Positions 45,879-60,009 of a stretch of DNA of 64,000 nt are shown here, in pieces (within the stretch, counting starts at the first letter, position 1; each line of letters opens with the position of its first letter). Made by a program: the position numbers and the translations under genes. The notes below the pieces were generated by a model. The model saw only the letters and a program-made list of their open reading frames with translations, ran no database searches and was not told where the DNA came from. The DNA is from Theocolax elegans (taxonomy: Eukaryota > Arthropoda > Insecta > Hymenoptera > Cerocephalidae): NCBI GenBank assembly GCA_026168455.1, contig CM047428.1, positions 2,980,887 to 3,044,886 on the forward strand, read 5' to 3'.

Positions 45879-48800
45879 TTTTTTATAACTGGTAGTCTTT
45901 ATTTCTGCGTCGTTTCCACGGATTTATGGACGAGTCCTTCTTTGAAAGCACTTTGTTCCAGACTTTTAGTTCGGAAGTATGAAGGTATAGTAGTAAAGTA
46001 ACTGGATGATTTTATAGTTTAATAACTTCCTGGTATAAAGAGTTATACACCGAGTAGAAGATTCGGAATTGAGGCTTTTTTTCTTCTTTCTAGTTTATAT
46101 AGTTGTGAAGATGATTGTCAGAGTTTTCAATCTCAGGTTTCGGCGATGCGCTGTGAAAAGTACGTCACTTCTTTTCAAAGTGACAATTATTATTACATCG
46201 ATCGTAAAGATGTACTATTCTATCGCGGTAGAAAAGTGTATAATCGTCCTTTTTCTATTCGATTGCAATTTAAATCCTATAGTTTTTCACTTCAACAAAG
46301 CAATAAGACGAGTCTCGTCATCGTCATTTTATCTGAAAGATGACTAATCTAATTATTGATACCTTAGAACATTTAACTGATTGTTATATCTGTTTTTATA
46401 ATATATCGAGGATGGTATCATTAAACGATGCTGTGAGATAGAAACGCACAGTAAAAGCTAAGCTGCTTATTATATTTATAGCTAATTTATATCAAATGGG
46501 AATTAATATACATTTCATGTTAATGATAATATTCTCACACTGGTGATTAATCAGGTATCTTCCCTTTAATCTGAGAAATTGGCGGGGAACTAGTAACTTC
46601 ACATGAAAATAATCAATGAAACGATTTTTCCATTGAATATCTATACAACTTCAAAAAATATAAAACCTTCTATCCGTACGTGTTGTTGAAACTATTTTTT
46701 TAAAAATTAGATCGTTTGAGTCGAATTTAACGCTAATTTATTGTTATTTCCGCTTTCAAACCGTTATATTTAGAGATTGTTAATTTACAAATTTGATTTT
46801 CCGACTCCATTATATAAGTCATTTAATAGTAAATACACAGCTATTTCTATATCTAACTAATTGTCGAAAAAAGTGATGATTGTATGTTTATATTGATCGA
46901 AAAAAATGGAATATAGATTAATAAAATTCTTTATGTTATACTAATTATATTATATCGAGAAATTATATATAATAGATCATAAAACAAACATTTGCTTTCG
47001 TAGGATTATATATACCTAGCTCTTAAAAATAAAATGAATGAAAGAAAGATCTTCGAATGGTAGTCATATAGGAAAAAGGAATGAGGTAAAGGTAAAGTTA
47101 CATCGGTGCGGTCGATTTTTCCTCCCGACGCTATATTCACATCTGGTCGGTGCTGAGCGCGGATTTCACCGTACGCGGGTCTATAAATCAGTTGAACGCT
47201 CGGAATCGCGTTTACACCCGCAAATGGTGGATTTTGAAATCCACTTTTAGCCACCACCTGTCATAAATCGTTTAACAGGTGTTTTAGTACTCTTTCCCCA
47301 TCCTGATTATTTTCTCGAGAATAAAAGTAATTGCCACTGTTTACGACTCCGCTACCTCGATTTTCAATCCCACCACTTTTAAATCTGAAACTTATCGTTT
47401 TGTCAATTTTCGGATTGGTCAATTTATCGCCGATAATATTCTGGTAAAATCGTCGAATAACAATTCCGCATTCCGTAAAATTTTGTTTTTTCTCTAATTT
47501 CGCTTCACTTTGAATGTCTTGTAACAATATTTGGAAACTCTTAAAGTAATGAAAAGAAGAGAAGTGTTATAATTAATGAATTTTCATTAATAATATCATA
47601 ACACCAGTGTTTTAACTTCAATTTTACAACTGTATATCTGTTTTACCGCGAAAATATTCATTTCTCGTTTTTTGTAATGCTATTTGTCAAAGAAAAGTAA
47701 ATACAAGTAAATAATACGAGTGTAAGTAATACGGTGTAACTTGAAAAAAATGGAGGACCGTTGAAGACAAACAGGGAAACGCGAGAGAAACCTTGTTTAA
47801 TGGGTATTTCATTATTTTTATTCGTACACTATTGTAAGTACTCGCTTCCATTATATTTTTAGGGAAATTGAAATATAGTCTGCAACAGACGAACTTTTGA
47901 CGTATTTTCTAGCAACTTTTGAATTATCCCTCACGCAAGACCTCAAATCAAAGATCTGGGCCACTTCGATTTTAACTTGGTTCAAGCTAATTTTTATTCG
48001 ATTATTTTCTACTTTTATCTTTATAGTACATTATTACGTATAATAGTGTGTTACACTATTTGACAAAAGAATTTGATACCATTGAATTAATGTGATGACC
48101 AGTATTTGACAAATGTAAAAGTGCATAGTTGATTGCAAACGATTGACCGATTTACGGCAAAAATTTAAAAAGGGCGTGACGTAATCAATACTTTTTTGTA
48201 AGGGGTGGAATCGAAAACGCGGTTGTATTTTAATCTCAAATTTTGCACAGAGGTCAGTTGTTTATAAACAAAGACGAGTTTTCTCCTACTTTTGTCGAAT
48301 ACTATTATATTTTATAAGTTATAATTAAAATCTTTGTTTAGCTCGGTTGGTATAAGGAGAGTGACAAGTTGTCTTTGGTACGGGGATAGTCAAACACGTT
48401 ACATTACCATCCGAGTTCCTTTATCGACTAAAAAATAATGTTTTTTACAAAAAATAATATTTTATATTAAAATTTAATTAAAATTGCTATTTTAATTACT
48501 ATAATACTGATTAAAATTACTGAGAATGTTTTAAAAAATTTAAAATATTAATATATTTAAAACAATTAATTTATTAATTATTAAACCAATCGCTTTGAAA
48601 ATAATAATAGGGTAACGGTCTCGTATTTTTCCTATTTAAGTAATTTATGCAAAAGAGTACTTTTTAAATGGTAAATAACCTGAATGGTAACGTAAACATT
48701 ATCGAATTTCACATCCCCTTGAATCACATAACATTTGTTCAATTTAGACAATTAGCTATCAGTTTTTAATAATAAGATGTATTAATTATTGCATATATAT

Positions 48801-49198
48801 AGTTGAAATACGCAATTGTTATAATTAATACAAAAAAAGATAATAAAACACAGTAATTTATCTTATCTCGAGGGAAATTTGTGACAAATGTACATAGCTT
48901 AGGTTTATTAGATAACATGGGATTGTGGAAAGTAACTACAGTAATTCTACAATGTTGGACTCATTTTACTTAAGTGCTACGTTATGTAATCAACTTTGCC
49001 AATATTTTTCTCATTTCTTCTTAAAATTAACTCTTTTGAACCGTAGTATTTTACTGATATGAGATTCATTAAACATTTTCTTAGAGAAAATTGTCTTGAA
49101 GATTAAAGATGTAATTTTCTTTTTTACATAAGACGCACGTTTGTTATAACTTAATATTTTATAGATTATGAAAACAATGGATTTTTAACAACGAATGC
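45582..49198. other. Non-coding stretch
   Basis: A GC-richer segment at 45590-45840 and a CT-rich run at 45845-45879 are followed by AT-rich DNA. No gene supported. A tRNA A-box-like sequence at 48339 is listed separately. Confidence 0.4.
48339..48412 (+). pseudogene. Degenerate tRNA-like sequence (A-box only)
   Basis: TAGCTCGGTTGGTATAAG is a good A-box and D-arm. The expected B-box about 40-50 nt downstream is only vaguely present (GTACGGGGATAGTC). Probably a decayed tRNA-derived repeat. Confidence 0.35.
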
Positions 49199-50200
49199 AG
49201 AAAATGGTCATTATTTACATTTTTTATTCAGGCTCTTGGACATTTTTTAAATAATGTGCTCCAATTTTTCTAGATTTTTAAATCCATAATTTGATTACGA
49301 CATTCGCGTTGAAAATTTTTGCCTTTTTGACGAATAATTTCCGACTAGAAATTGTTTAATCAATCATTATTAACACGTCAGGCTTTTCCTTATGTTTTAA
49401 GCGGATCCTTTTTCGGAATTTGACCAAAAAAATATATTTTCTTTAATCCAATAGATTAAAAGTACATAAAGAGATTTAAATTGTTATTCAACTTTACATT
49501 GAATAACTGGTTTGTTCTAAAATTCGTTTATTTGAAGTAACTGTAAATGTTTTCTCGTAATATTCAAATTTTCGCTTGGAATATCACAAGGCACTACATC
49601 TAATAAAAATAAGGTTGTAACATTCAACGATCTAGCTTCATAATCAAATCCTATTAATGCGTTGACCAATGGTCACAGAAATAAACATACTACATAAGAT
49701 TTCATCTGAAATCAGAAGCAAATAGTTTTTGTTTCATTCTGAATCCACATGAGTTTTTGAAAAATCTATCTACATGTGAAAAAGAAATGAAATTTTTTGT
49801 CACATTTTTTTAGATTTCGTTCTAACAAAAAGAGAGAAAGAGTATCTTGATCATTTTATTTTAGGTTTAACGGGATGTCGAACCGAAATTACAGGAATCT
49901 GTACTTTTCAATCAAAATACGGATAGCTTAAAACATAAGGAAGGGCTTTGACGTTTTGATTTTTTTAAGAAAAAATCATTCTTTAAATAATAATTAATTT
50001 AATAATGTTAATTTGGTCATTAATTATTAGTGAAAAGAAAGCATAAAGTTCAACCCGAACATCGTAATCAAATTAAGGATTTAAAAATTTGGGTATATTA
50101 TTTAAAACATGGCTATGGGTCTGACGTTCTTGAATTTTTAAAACATTTATTCATTTATTTATAAAAATGATTATTTTCTGAGTCCGACATCCCCTTAAAG
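49199..50200. repeat. Two related inverted copies of the local MITE-like family
   Basis: 49199-49400 resembles the left part of the 530-1010 element. 49868-50200 looks like a fuller copy in reverse orientation, bounded by GGGATGTCGAACC and GAGTCCGACATCCC. The two copies form a large inverted pair around about 470 bp of AT-rich DNA. No ORF. Boundaries are approximate. Confidence 0.55.
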
Positions 50201-53200
50201 TTGGTAAGATACTTAAAGAATTCGAACCCATTCGGGTTTTATCAAAAATTTTTCGTAGAAAAAAAATATGGCCGGCAGATCGCTGATAAATTTTTTAAAT
50301 GTCAAAAAGTTGTTATAAATAGAATTCTTGTTGAATAAACTTGTTTTGCAAGCTAAACATTCTTTTTCAATAGTATGATTATAAAAAATATTATTTTTTC
50401 TACAAAGGTTCAAAATATCAGAATAATAAATAATTGAATTGAAAACATAACCTAAAAAACTACAAATTTTGAGATTTTTACGTACTTTTTTGGAAATTTT
50501 ATGACATTTTGATGAATTTAACGACTGCAAAGTTTATTGCGTTTGAAAATATTACTCTGATCAGACGAATTTAGTATGGCAGATGATATTTCGGATTCCT
50601 GAGATAGTTTGAATTGATATTATGTTAAGGGAGGTTTTCGAAGTTACCAATCACGATTTATTTTGTAATTTTTATCATTTTAGAGTAAAATTTTGCTTAG
50701 ATGCGATTTGTGATTTTTAAGCGACTGATTAAGAATTTATTCTAGTTATTTGTAATTCAAAAAATTAGATTTTTGTTGTATCCGCAATGCATAAATTTGG
50801 CCTTCTCTGTGAGTCATCGAAGGAGTGACTTCAGAGCTTACCTATATCTAACATTTTTACGATAACCAATTTATACGTTCCCCATAAAGTCATAATTTTT
50901 AATATCTCAAAAATCCAAAATTTCAACATCTATACTAGATTTGTCTGATCAGAAAAAATGTCAAGTTTTTGAAAAAGGGCATACTCATAAACACTCGCCT
51001 TCCAAATTTCATTTAAATCGATATGAAATTATGGAAATGGTGTTTAATCAAAGTGAAGCGCAAACATCATGTACATTCTTCAGGCGTTAATGGGTTAAAG
51101 TAGTAAAGGTTAACATACAAAATTCTTTTAAATCTAATAATCTATATAAAATAGACACTTATTATTTTATTCTTTAATCCTTGATCCTTTGACTAAGGTA
51201 TTTAAAAAATTGTTTAATACATTTTGCTGAGCAATAGGTGTAAAATACAAAATAAAACTTATTTATCTAAAATGTGACCTTCTATATACTATACGAGTTT
51301 TCGAAATACACGATTCTCTGATCCGGCATTACAAAGGGGGAAAGAGGTTGGAAAAGTATAAACATCCTTGAGCCTCGATATGTATAGACATATATAGCTA
51401 GTGTCGTCTGGGTGTGTATAAAGGTAACCTGTGTCGGTTGGCTCTCCATTATACATGGATCTTGAGATAGTACCGTTCCCTCGGTAAACTCGATCGGACT
51501 CTCGTTGCAGACCGACACGGCACGCGCTTCAAGTTTGGCTTGCGCGCGAGAGAAACGAGCGTACCACTTACTTTGCTTCGTCTTCGATGGGATTCGGTAT
51601 TGGATTGGCTCTCGGTGTCGGCCTTTTGTTCCCCATAGGGAGTTTCGAGAGTACGATCACGAAACTGCTTGCGAGTGGTCTACTACTTTACTTCACTTTT
51701 AGTCTCTGAATGTCCAACTATATATATGTATATAGAAAGAAAGAGAGAGAGAGAGAGAGAGACCCTGATATATCTAAACCTTTTCGATTAAATATTGCAT
51801 TATAAAGTTCGAGTTAACTTATTAGTTGTATTTAATTTGGATATTAATTGCTTTCTTTTTCTTCTTCTTTGACGCTTCGTATGTCAAATTACAAAAAAAG
51901 AAGAAAGGTAGAAAAAACAATAATTAAAGTCTGATATTTACTTTATTCTCGTGGGAAATATAATGTTTGGGTGCTAAAACTTTTAATGTTTGTTGTGCAA
52001 GTCGATAGATTTCTTTAAGTATCTCGTAAGTCTCGAAACGAGACTTATTGAATTTATCTTCGTTACAGGAAGACGATTAACTAGAATAATTGTAGATTTA
52101 GTTAAATAATTTTTTGATATACGATCGTAAAAATTTCCCGTAACTGCCTTCTTTTGCGTATCAATATTTTTATAGACTCGCATTAAAAATTTTATTTTAT
52201 TCCAGACTAAAATTTAATTTATTGATAATATCGTTAATCGGTATACGTTTCCTAACGAAGAAAGGATTGTTTCGAATTTAAAACAGTATATCCTAGAAAT
52301 AAAATGGTGTCAGTGATACTCCGGCTCGATGGAAGTGCACGTGTAAATTTGTCGAATTCTTGATTCATCCTCGCTAACGAGGTTCGTATTACCGTAATAT
52401 ATTGTAAAGATAACGCGAGAAATTTTAAAGAGTAATTTGTATTTTACAATTATTTGTTTTATATAACGTATATTGTTTATAAAATTATTGTTCAACAATG
52501 CGGGTGTCAAACTTTGCTCAAAGTAAAAGTTTGTAATTCTCCATATATATATATATATTTATATAGATATAATAAGTCGTATGAAACTGAAATTTCGTTA
52601 TATTTTGTAAACTTCGGTATAATTTAACTATTCGCATGCTGGATTGATGAAAAAAGTAATATAAGAAATATTGAAAGAACAATATGTTCCACGAACCTTG
52701 GAAGAAGATTAAAAAAACTCGCTGATGCACTAATACATAGATATGTTATAATAATGTTATTTTACGAACTTGAACAGCAATTTTTTAATGGTCTCTTGGG
52801 TCTGCAAGGTAAACTTTTTTCAATCTTTATATTTTTTAATGCTCTTTATAACGGTATGCGTATCACACATTTTTCTCCCAGAGCAATTTTCTTGGACATT
52901 GTTCTTTCATAGTATAGAAATAGATGTGGACGCTGATGAAAGAGTTTAACTAAAAATTAATTATTCTCCTCACTGCATAGTAATGGAAAGTTCGTCACAG
53001 CATATTATGGATAGATTATATATTGTATCGATTCATAGTCTTTTCATACATTGTTATATGGTGTTAAATGGTGCTACAACAGTTTTAATTTATTTAATGT
53101 GCAATTATAGTACTTCTTCATTAAATATACTAAAAGTAAACAATACAGTTATTATTCTTTTTAAAAAATTGTCGCATACGTCTTTTAATAATTAATCAAT

Positions 53201-53599
53201 GTTATTATACAAATGATATTAGAAATGATTTTAATTAGTAATTAAACTATCGCAATCTAAAACATGAAACATTTACACATACATTTAACTGTATTACCTA
53301 TTAATGAGATTTTATTAAAAATGGTAAAAATTTGAAATATGATAGTAATTTGGCACGTCTAATTTTCATATGAACCTACTATGTATTCAAATTTTTTTAA
53401 ATTATAGTTTTAAGTGGTTTATAATTACTATTTATTTGCCATATAGATTCAAAACACATAAATTTCTACTTTCATCTGTTTACATTTTAACGTCCGTTAT
53501 ACATTTATTTTATTATTATTTTATACTTTATATACTTTATATTTACAATTTGAAATACATACAAATAATATTTATGAAATTATCAGAAAAAAAACCGAA
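50201..53599. other. Non-coding stretch
   Basis: A 105-residue minus-strand frame (50213-50530) is AT-driven (many K/N/I/F) with no recognisable domain, so it is not called. A GA microsatellite lies at about 51743-51761 and a GC-richer patch at 51460-51700. No other gene seen. Confidence 0.4.
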
Positions 53600-53670
53600 G
53601 TCCGAGATGGAGATTCGAACCGACGACCCTCCGAGTAGAAGTCCCGCACCTTACTGCCTGCGCCACCGGA
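53600..53670 (-). pseudogene. tRNA-like sequence
   Basis: On the minus strand TCCGGTGGCGCAGGCAGTAA contains an A-box (53654-53665), and GGTTCGAATC (53612-53621) is a B-box. Part of the acceptor pairs (TCCG with CGGA). The anticodon arm is irregular. It resembles the tRNA-like unit at 40790-40862 in its GGTGGCGCA start. Likely a tRNA-derived repeat. Confidence 0.5.
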
Positions 53671-55860
53671 TAATTTTATTCCGGTTGATTCGAATCGCCC
53701 TCATATGTATTTTTGTGATTCACAAAAACTTGTATATTTTGTTTATTACATTTATTTGTCGCGATACTACATTTATTAATTTTTTTTACTGTTTGAATAT
53801 TACCCCGTAAAGATAATGTAAAAAAGAAATTTATTTATCCGCAATTAACGACAATATACTTATACTGAAATTCTTGAGGTTATGTGGAGATGGTGTATTT
53901 TCCCTATGTACTAATTTTATTATTGACATGACAAATTTTATTATTTTTAATAAGAAATTTTACAACTGCATGAAATTTTTGCATAAAATCAAATTATGAA
54001 ATTTTTAGTATTTAAATATACCATGTTTAATAACGATGATACAACTGAATTATTAATATTACATATTTCGGAAAGAGTGGTCAATCACTGTAAGGTGGCC
54101 AACAACTGTATGGCTTACCCCTATAGATAAATTTCTTGTTGACACAATTCGCATATTTTTTACAAAAAATAATACTTTATATTTATGCACAATCACTAAT
54201 ACATTGCTCTTCGTTACGATACAATTCATGATTATGCGAAGTTTCAAGACGATTGGTCAAATAGTTTATGATATTAACTGTCTTAAATGTTTAAAAATAT
54301 AAAAATTAAATTCACAAACTGTTTAATTTTTTTAAATTTTAATGGCAATGTTTTTACAACTCTACCTAAATGTTATTATAAAATAATTGTTTGTGTAAGA
54401 ACAGTAGTTCTTGGTCGATAAGTGATTCTAATAGGAACACAAGTTTGGCATCCTCTCGAACATGATATTACTAAAGAAAATGTTACAAACGTATAAAATT
54501 TGCATTAAATATACCAAATCCACAAAATAACAATTAGTATATTTATTGATTATATTTTATTTTTATATACTTACGCCTATAAGAAAGAAAGGGTTTACAA
54601 CCTTGTACAGTAAAAATGAGAAATACAATTATCCCTCCCAGCCTAAACTTCTATAATCTTGACAAAAAAAAAAGTCCGAAGAAGAAAATGAAATTGAGAA
54701 GAACGAATTTATCAACAAAGGGAAAAAAATAAAGAATAACGAAGAAAAGAGCAAAAGCTGCGTATAACGCGGTGGTGCGAAAAGTGTCCTCGGGGAGTGA
54801 AAGTAAAAAAAAAAATATTTTTACAAGGAGCGAGAATAAAAAAAAGTCTCACCGGTTCTTCGGCTCTATGCTTTTTCTCTTTCCTTCTGGTCGTCCCCAG
54901 TGTTATACCGGTAAAGTTAGATACGACCGCATATTTGCCAGATTGTTTACTTTCCTTCGTCGCCTTTATTCAGGCTCGACTCTCCTAATAATAATCCTTG
55001 ATGTTATTTCGCGGCGGTCTCCCAGTAAAATAATGAACCTTTGACTTCAGTCGGTTCGTCTCGGGGAAATCCCGTGGGATCAGGGGGTGTACAATTAGAT
55101 TTTTGTTTAATTCCGTTACTTTCAATTGGCTTCGAAGATAAATTCGTAAACATTATTTACTTAACGTTTGTCATTCCCGAGATGTATTTTCTCTTTATTT
55201 CGAGTGATTTGCAATAGTGAAAATTGGTTTAAAAATGTAACCGTGGGTTATTCATGTGCACACTCTATTACAAAACGGTGTATAGATAATCAATTATATA
55301 GGTATATCATATTCAACATTTTCACAATTAAATAGAATTTTCAATCGGGTAAAGTTTATTATATATTCATTATATTTCAAAACGAACTACTATATTCGAT
55401 TTGAGTGAATCCATCTAATTAGACACTTAGTGATACATTTAAGTATAAAGATGGAAATTAATTAGCTGCCTCTTCGTGTAATGGAATTTGTCGTTATAAA
55501 TAGATTCATTCGCCATTATCTTCGGTTATAAAAATATAATAATTGCGAGGTACACACAGTGCTTTTGAACGGTGGCAATTAAAATGTTCTTGCTCGTTTC
55601 AACATCCTCTTAAACGACTTACCTAAGTTACTTAGAATCTCCTCGTCAAAAGTGAAAATCGGAAACTAACTTACATGGTATAGCTATGTGTATCAAACGG
55701 AAAGGGAAATGAAAAGACGTAAAAGTAAGTGTGAGCGGATGATAATTTCAGCGCAGTAGAAAAGATTCCATCTCCGATTTTTAAACAAAATTAAAAAATT
55801 AAAAGGTTTATATTTCAATTTTTGAGGGCTACGTTTTGTTTAGTTTAAATAAATAAAAAA
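53671..55860. other. Non-coding stretch
   Basis: AT-rich apart from 54760-55080. Short frames there have no domains. No gene supported. Confidence 0.4.
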
Positions 55861-55879
55861 CCCATTGTTACGGTATGTT

Positions 55880-57230
55880 CAACGTTTCGTTGGCAGAATT
55901 CGCCAACCTTTTCAGACTAAACTAAACAATTTTTATTATTAAATCACACAATCGAAAAACGAATAGAACAAAACTTTAATTAATTCAATACAATAACAAT
56001 TTACCTTATTAATCTCGGAATAATCACATCGTATTAATGTAAACACAGGTGACTAATCATCATAATTAAACCTTTTTAATTCAATAAAATTGATAATTAT
56101 AATTACCTGATGTGTTCTAACAACTTATAAAATTTATCATTTTTACTATTTTTATGTTCCTTTATTTGAATTTTACTGTTTTCTTTGTTTCACCAATATA
56201 TGATACTGAACAATTTTTACATTTAATTTGATAATCAACGTTATTTTTGTCTAAAATCTTTGTCCTATCTTTTTCTAATTTTACAATTGCGAGTTTAAAC
56301 ATTTTAGAATTAAGGGAATGGTCATCAAATTATATTTTTTTTAATTTGAGTCAATTTATTAAAATTTTCTATATATTGTAACATAATTTTGGTTTTATTA
56401 AAAATATTTTATTTAAATTTTATTTTGTTTAAACGGGTTTTTATGTGTTGGTTTATAAACAAAGTTGGATAATTATTTTTTTATTAATAACTTATTGATA
56501 ATCTTTAAATTTTGTGCGTGATATTTATTAGTGATAATAAAATATCTCTATCCACTAAATTAAATATAACATTCTTTTTTTGTTGCTCTGGATAATTCGA
56601 ATTATAGTTTAATAGTTTATCTCACGATCTCGGCCTTTGATATCAATTTGTGATTATGCGCGACTATTTTTATTAATGAACGTAACGTCTAAAAAATTAA
56701 TTTTTTTGATCTTGTTCAATTTGATATGTAAATTTTAAATTTTGGTCGTAAGAATTGAATGTGCTAACAATTAATTTAATATGTTCTTCTTTTACGGATT
56801 AAATTGTGTCATCTACATATTTGTAGTAAAAAAGAGGTATGCAATTAAATTTATGTTTTAATGTATTTAAACAATATTTCTTTAAATCATCCATAACAAT
56901 GTCGGAAAATAATGGTGAAATTGGTAAACCCATCGGTGTACTTACCTTCTAATTATTTATAAATTTTATCATTAAACGAAAAGAAAGTATTCTGAAAGAG
57001 AAATTTAGTAGATTTTTGTATTTCATTAAACGGTATTTTGCAAGTGTTTTGTGTATCTTATACGCGTCTTTTTAAACTATCCAGTACTCAATTACAAGTA
57101 ACATCAATAAATAATGAATTAACATCATGTAAAAGAAATTACGTAATTTACAGGAATATTAATTTTGTTCAATTTTAAATTCTCATAAATATGTTGTCAT
57201 ATTTATTTTTTTTTTATTTATTTTGAATTC
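55880..57230 (-). pseudogene. Degraded Penelope-like retroelement (RT and GIY-YIG endonuclease remnants)
   Basis: Read on the minus strand, 56870-56942 gives TPMGLPISPLFSDIVMDDL and 56808-56819 encodes the RT catalytic YVDD within YYKYVDDTI. Both fit Penelope-type reverse transcriptase. Further on, 56171-56255 gives YQIKCKNCSVSYIGETKK, the N-terminal signature of the GIY-YIG endonuclease that follows RT in these elements. Upstream fragments such as FQNTFFSFNDKIYK are RT-like too. The frame is broken by stops and shifts, so it is dead. Just past the 3' side is a hammerhead-like core (55885-55915), as known for this class. Limits are approximate. Confidence 0.8.
55885..55915 (-). ncRNA. Degenerate hammerhead-ribozyme-like core
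   Basis: The minus strand reads CTGAAAAG, then a 6-bp helix GTTGGC/GCCAAC with a 7-nt loop, then GAAAC. This is the layout CUGANGA-helix II-GAAA. The conserved G at the sixth position of the box is A here, and one base is extra, so cleavage is doubtful. Its place next to a Penelope-like relic fits the known association. Confidence 0.5.
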
Positions 57231-57784
57231 GTAAGGAAAGAAAAAACTCAATAAATCAGCAAAATAAATTGATTCACTTTAGGATATATTATACATATAT
57301 ATAACGATTTATTATTATTATTAATTATACAATATTAAAACCCGATTACATATGATTAATTTGTCAACTTTCGCACTCACACAATCATTCGATCCGGCCG
57401 GATTTGTAGTTAGTGCCTTGCCAATGGCTCTTGTCGATCCTTGACGTGGAAAGTGTGCCTCCTCCGACTATGTATATCTTTGTACTATGTTGGGGACTCT
57501 ATGTTTCTTCGTAGTCCTTCAAATCTTTCCTTTTTCTTCTTGACTAGCGTAATGAGCGAGGGCCGATGAGGTAGTGTCTCTTCTTCGGCCGATTTTCGCA
57601 AAGGTAATCGCGTAATCGATTCAATGAATATATATATATATATATATACATACATATATACTTGGACATACGGTACATTACAATGTTTAGCTAAAGAATA
57701 TGTCGGACTGTTAGCTAGTGATATAATAGGTTAAAAAAGATAAACTTACAAGGGGAGTATTTGACCTCCGGGAAACGGATTTTA
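57231..57784. other. Non-coding stretch with TA microsatellite
   Basis: A GC-richer segment at 57380-57610 has no ORF; TA repeats lie at about 57625-57650. No gene seen. Confidence 0.4.
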
Positions 57785-58239
57785 TCCTAACTTTGGTATA
57801 TTTTGTGTAATGTAGAAATATGAAGAAAGCCAAGTTATTACTTGCCAATGGCCACTTTGACGAAAGTTATTCGATGTCTAACAATAATTTCAATGAAAAT
57901 TATTTATTTATTTGATCGTTTATAATTCAGAAACAAACAGAGATAGACACTCAAACCAAAAATCAAAAGAAATTTGAGTTTAAGTAGATATGGTTTAAAA
58001 AAGAAGCTGAAATTGCTTAATTTGGAGGAAAGTTACGAAGAAAATAAGAAATTGAAAAAACTGTATTTTGAGTGTCAATCTCTATTTGTTTCTGGGTTAT
58101 AAACGATCAAATTATAAATAATTTCTATTAAAAATATTGTTAGATGTCGAATAACTTTCGTATTAAAAGTGGCAATTGGTAAGTAATAACTTGGCTTTCT
58201 TCATATTTCTACATTACAAAAGACATACCAAAGTTAGGA
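57785..58239. mobile_element. TA-flanked fold-back MITE with about 175-bp arms
   Basis: The ends TCCTAACTTTGG...CCAAAGTTAGGA are flanked by TA (57783-57784 and 58240-58241). The two arms (about 57785-57960 and 58065-58239) are complementary with scattered mismatches and small gaps. The centre is about 100 bp. No ORF. RNA from it would form a long hairpin. Confidence 0.85.
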
Positions 58240-58241
58240 TA

Positions 58242-59629
58242 ACTTCTTAGTTTGTGAATGTTAGTTAAATCATAACACTTTGCTAGTGAAGTCTTGGTTA
58301 AACGTACGTTGGTTATTTATGACATTTATGTTTTAATAAGTCATTATCATTTAAGGTTTTCAAAATCTTGAATAATTGTACAAAGTGAGATACATCCTCA
58401 TCTTGTAATGTGAGCGTGCATTTACACGTAGTAATGTTATTTGGAATTTCGCGTACTCTAAACAACGCGAAAATAATCAATTTAGAAAAAATTAGGTCGA
58501 TCGCGTATATCGCACGAGTAGTATAATCGCGCGTATAGAGCTCGGCTGGCATCCTCGGGGTTTCGATCTTGGCGACGTTGCGTGTCGGTGTAAGTCACGC
58601 GAGAGCCCTACAGGGGTGCAACATCAATATCACCCGGTTGGCTCGGGCCAAATCGCTTCACGGTTCGCGAGGACTCTCCGCGTAACGGGGCATTCAATCG
58701 AGCAAAATGACGTGTATGTGTGTGCAGGGGCCAATTGTATCGCTTTGACTAATGCGAAACGCTCGACGATTATTAATCACTGTAACCAGCTCGAGTCTGC
58801 GTGTTTCGGTGTTCACCCCTTTGTTCGCGAAAGAGCTAATGTTCAATGTTGCTTTAGACTTTCTTCTTCTTTTATTTTATTTTCTATACGCCGTTTTCCT
58901 TTCGAGGGGGGGGGGGGTTGGGAAGGGCTTATATCGATCTCAGGGGAGCTTTTTTTTTCAGGGTGTTTGTCCTTTCATACGGCGGTGCATTGTTCGCGAT
59001 GGAGCGTTTACTGGATGCAAAGAGTTGCCATTGGTGATCCATTGTTCCGTTGAGAGTCAATTTATTTAAAACGAAGGTGATAGATGTACTTTTTTACACT
59101 GCACCGATTATATATGTACGATGAATTGTGATTGATCAATTAGAGATTCGCGTGGTTAGTTTTATTCGGGATTTTTATGTGTAACCAATGGGTAAATACC
59201 GATTATTCTAGTTCATTATCAAATTGATTTGAATAAATGGTGCAGTTAGTGTTGTATAGGCAAATAGTAATAGTTGCATACTTATAATGATTGCTAACTG
59301 TATGTTTTTCACTCGTTAAAGCTTCCTCCAAATGTACAGTTAAATATAGGTCTTAATAATTGTAATAATTTTTAATTTTTTTATTAACAGTAGGTGATTC
59401 AGGAAGGCTTCATTTCTTGATAAAAATGTTTAAAAATAATATAAATTGTAATAATAATTTAAAAAATATATATTTTCCAACGTTTTATCTAATTAATTTG
59501 AATTAAAGTGAATTGGTCGAGGGATCTTTAGCAATTATTACTATGTATTACTTCCGGGTCACTTCCAGATCAATTCCGGTATCAATTCGGACTTACCTCT
59601 GGTATCTCTTATCTATGGTCACCTCCCGG
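58242..59629. other. Non-coding stretch with GC-rich patch
   Basis: 58540-59060 is GC-richer and holds a 145-residue frame (58616-59053) and a 105-residue frame in another phase, both without domains. A G-run lies at 58908-58918. No gene called. Confidence 0.4.
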
Positions 59630-60009
59630 CATAGGTGGGCAAATGGTGGAATGTCGTTACTTCGTTACTTTTTCGATACTCTTTTGCGATACAGTATATC
59701 GATCGATACAAAACTTGTTTTTCAATACAGTGTCGACCGATACAAAACTTTATCGATACAGTGTCGACCGATACAATGCAAAACATTTATAAAATATGCA
59801 ATGAGTATGTGCAAATTTGATACGACACAATTTATTTTCACAATCATGATGCAGTTATTGACGATTTTTTAATTTTAAAACCAATTAAATATATAAACTC
59901 ATCAATTACAGATGAAATGAGTATGTTTTTACAAGATAGTCGTTTATGTTTGGAGTAGTTACACATATATACTAATTAATAAAATATTACTTATGTCAAC
60001 TGTAGTATA
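59630..60009 (+). pseudogene. hAT transposon relic, 5' part
   Basis: Begins near AGGTGGGCAAATGG, a sequence like many hAT termini. It includes cGATACA/TATCGAT-rich subterminal text that reappears in inverted form near 61370-61480. Around 59915-59957 the plus strand reads EMSMFLQDSRLCLE, similar in placement to the hAT segment just before the C-terminal dimerisation region. Stops interrupt it. The end near 61490 is uncertain. Confidence 0.45.

Noticed and set aside
50213..50530. 105-residue open frame as a gene or transposase piece
   Set aside because: Composition follows AT content (K, N, I, F) and no motif of a known transposase was seen.
58616..59069. 145- and 105-residue frames in a GC-rich patch
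   Set aside because: Overlapping phases, no domain; GC-rich DNA simply has fewer stops.
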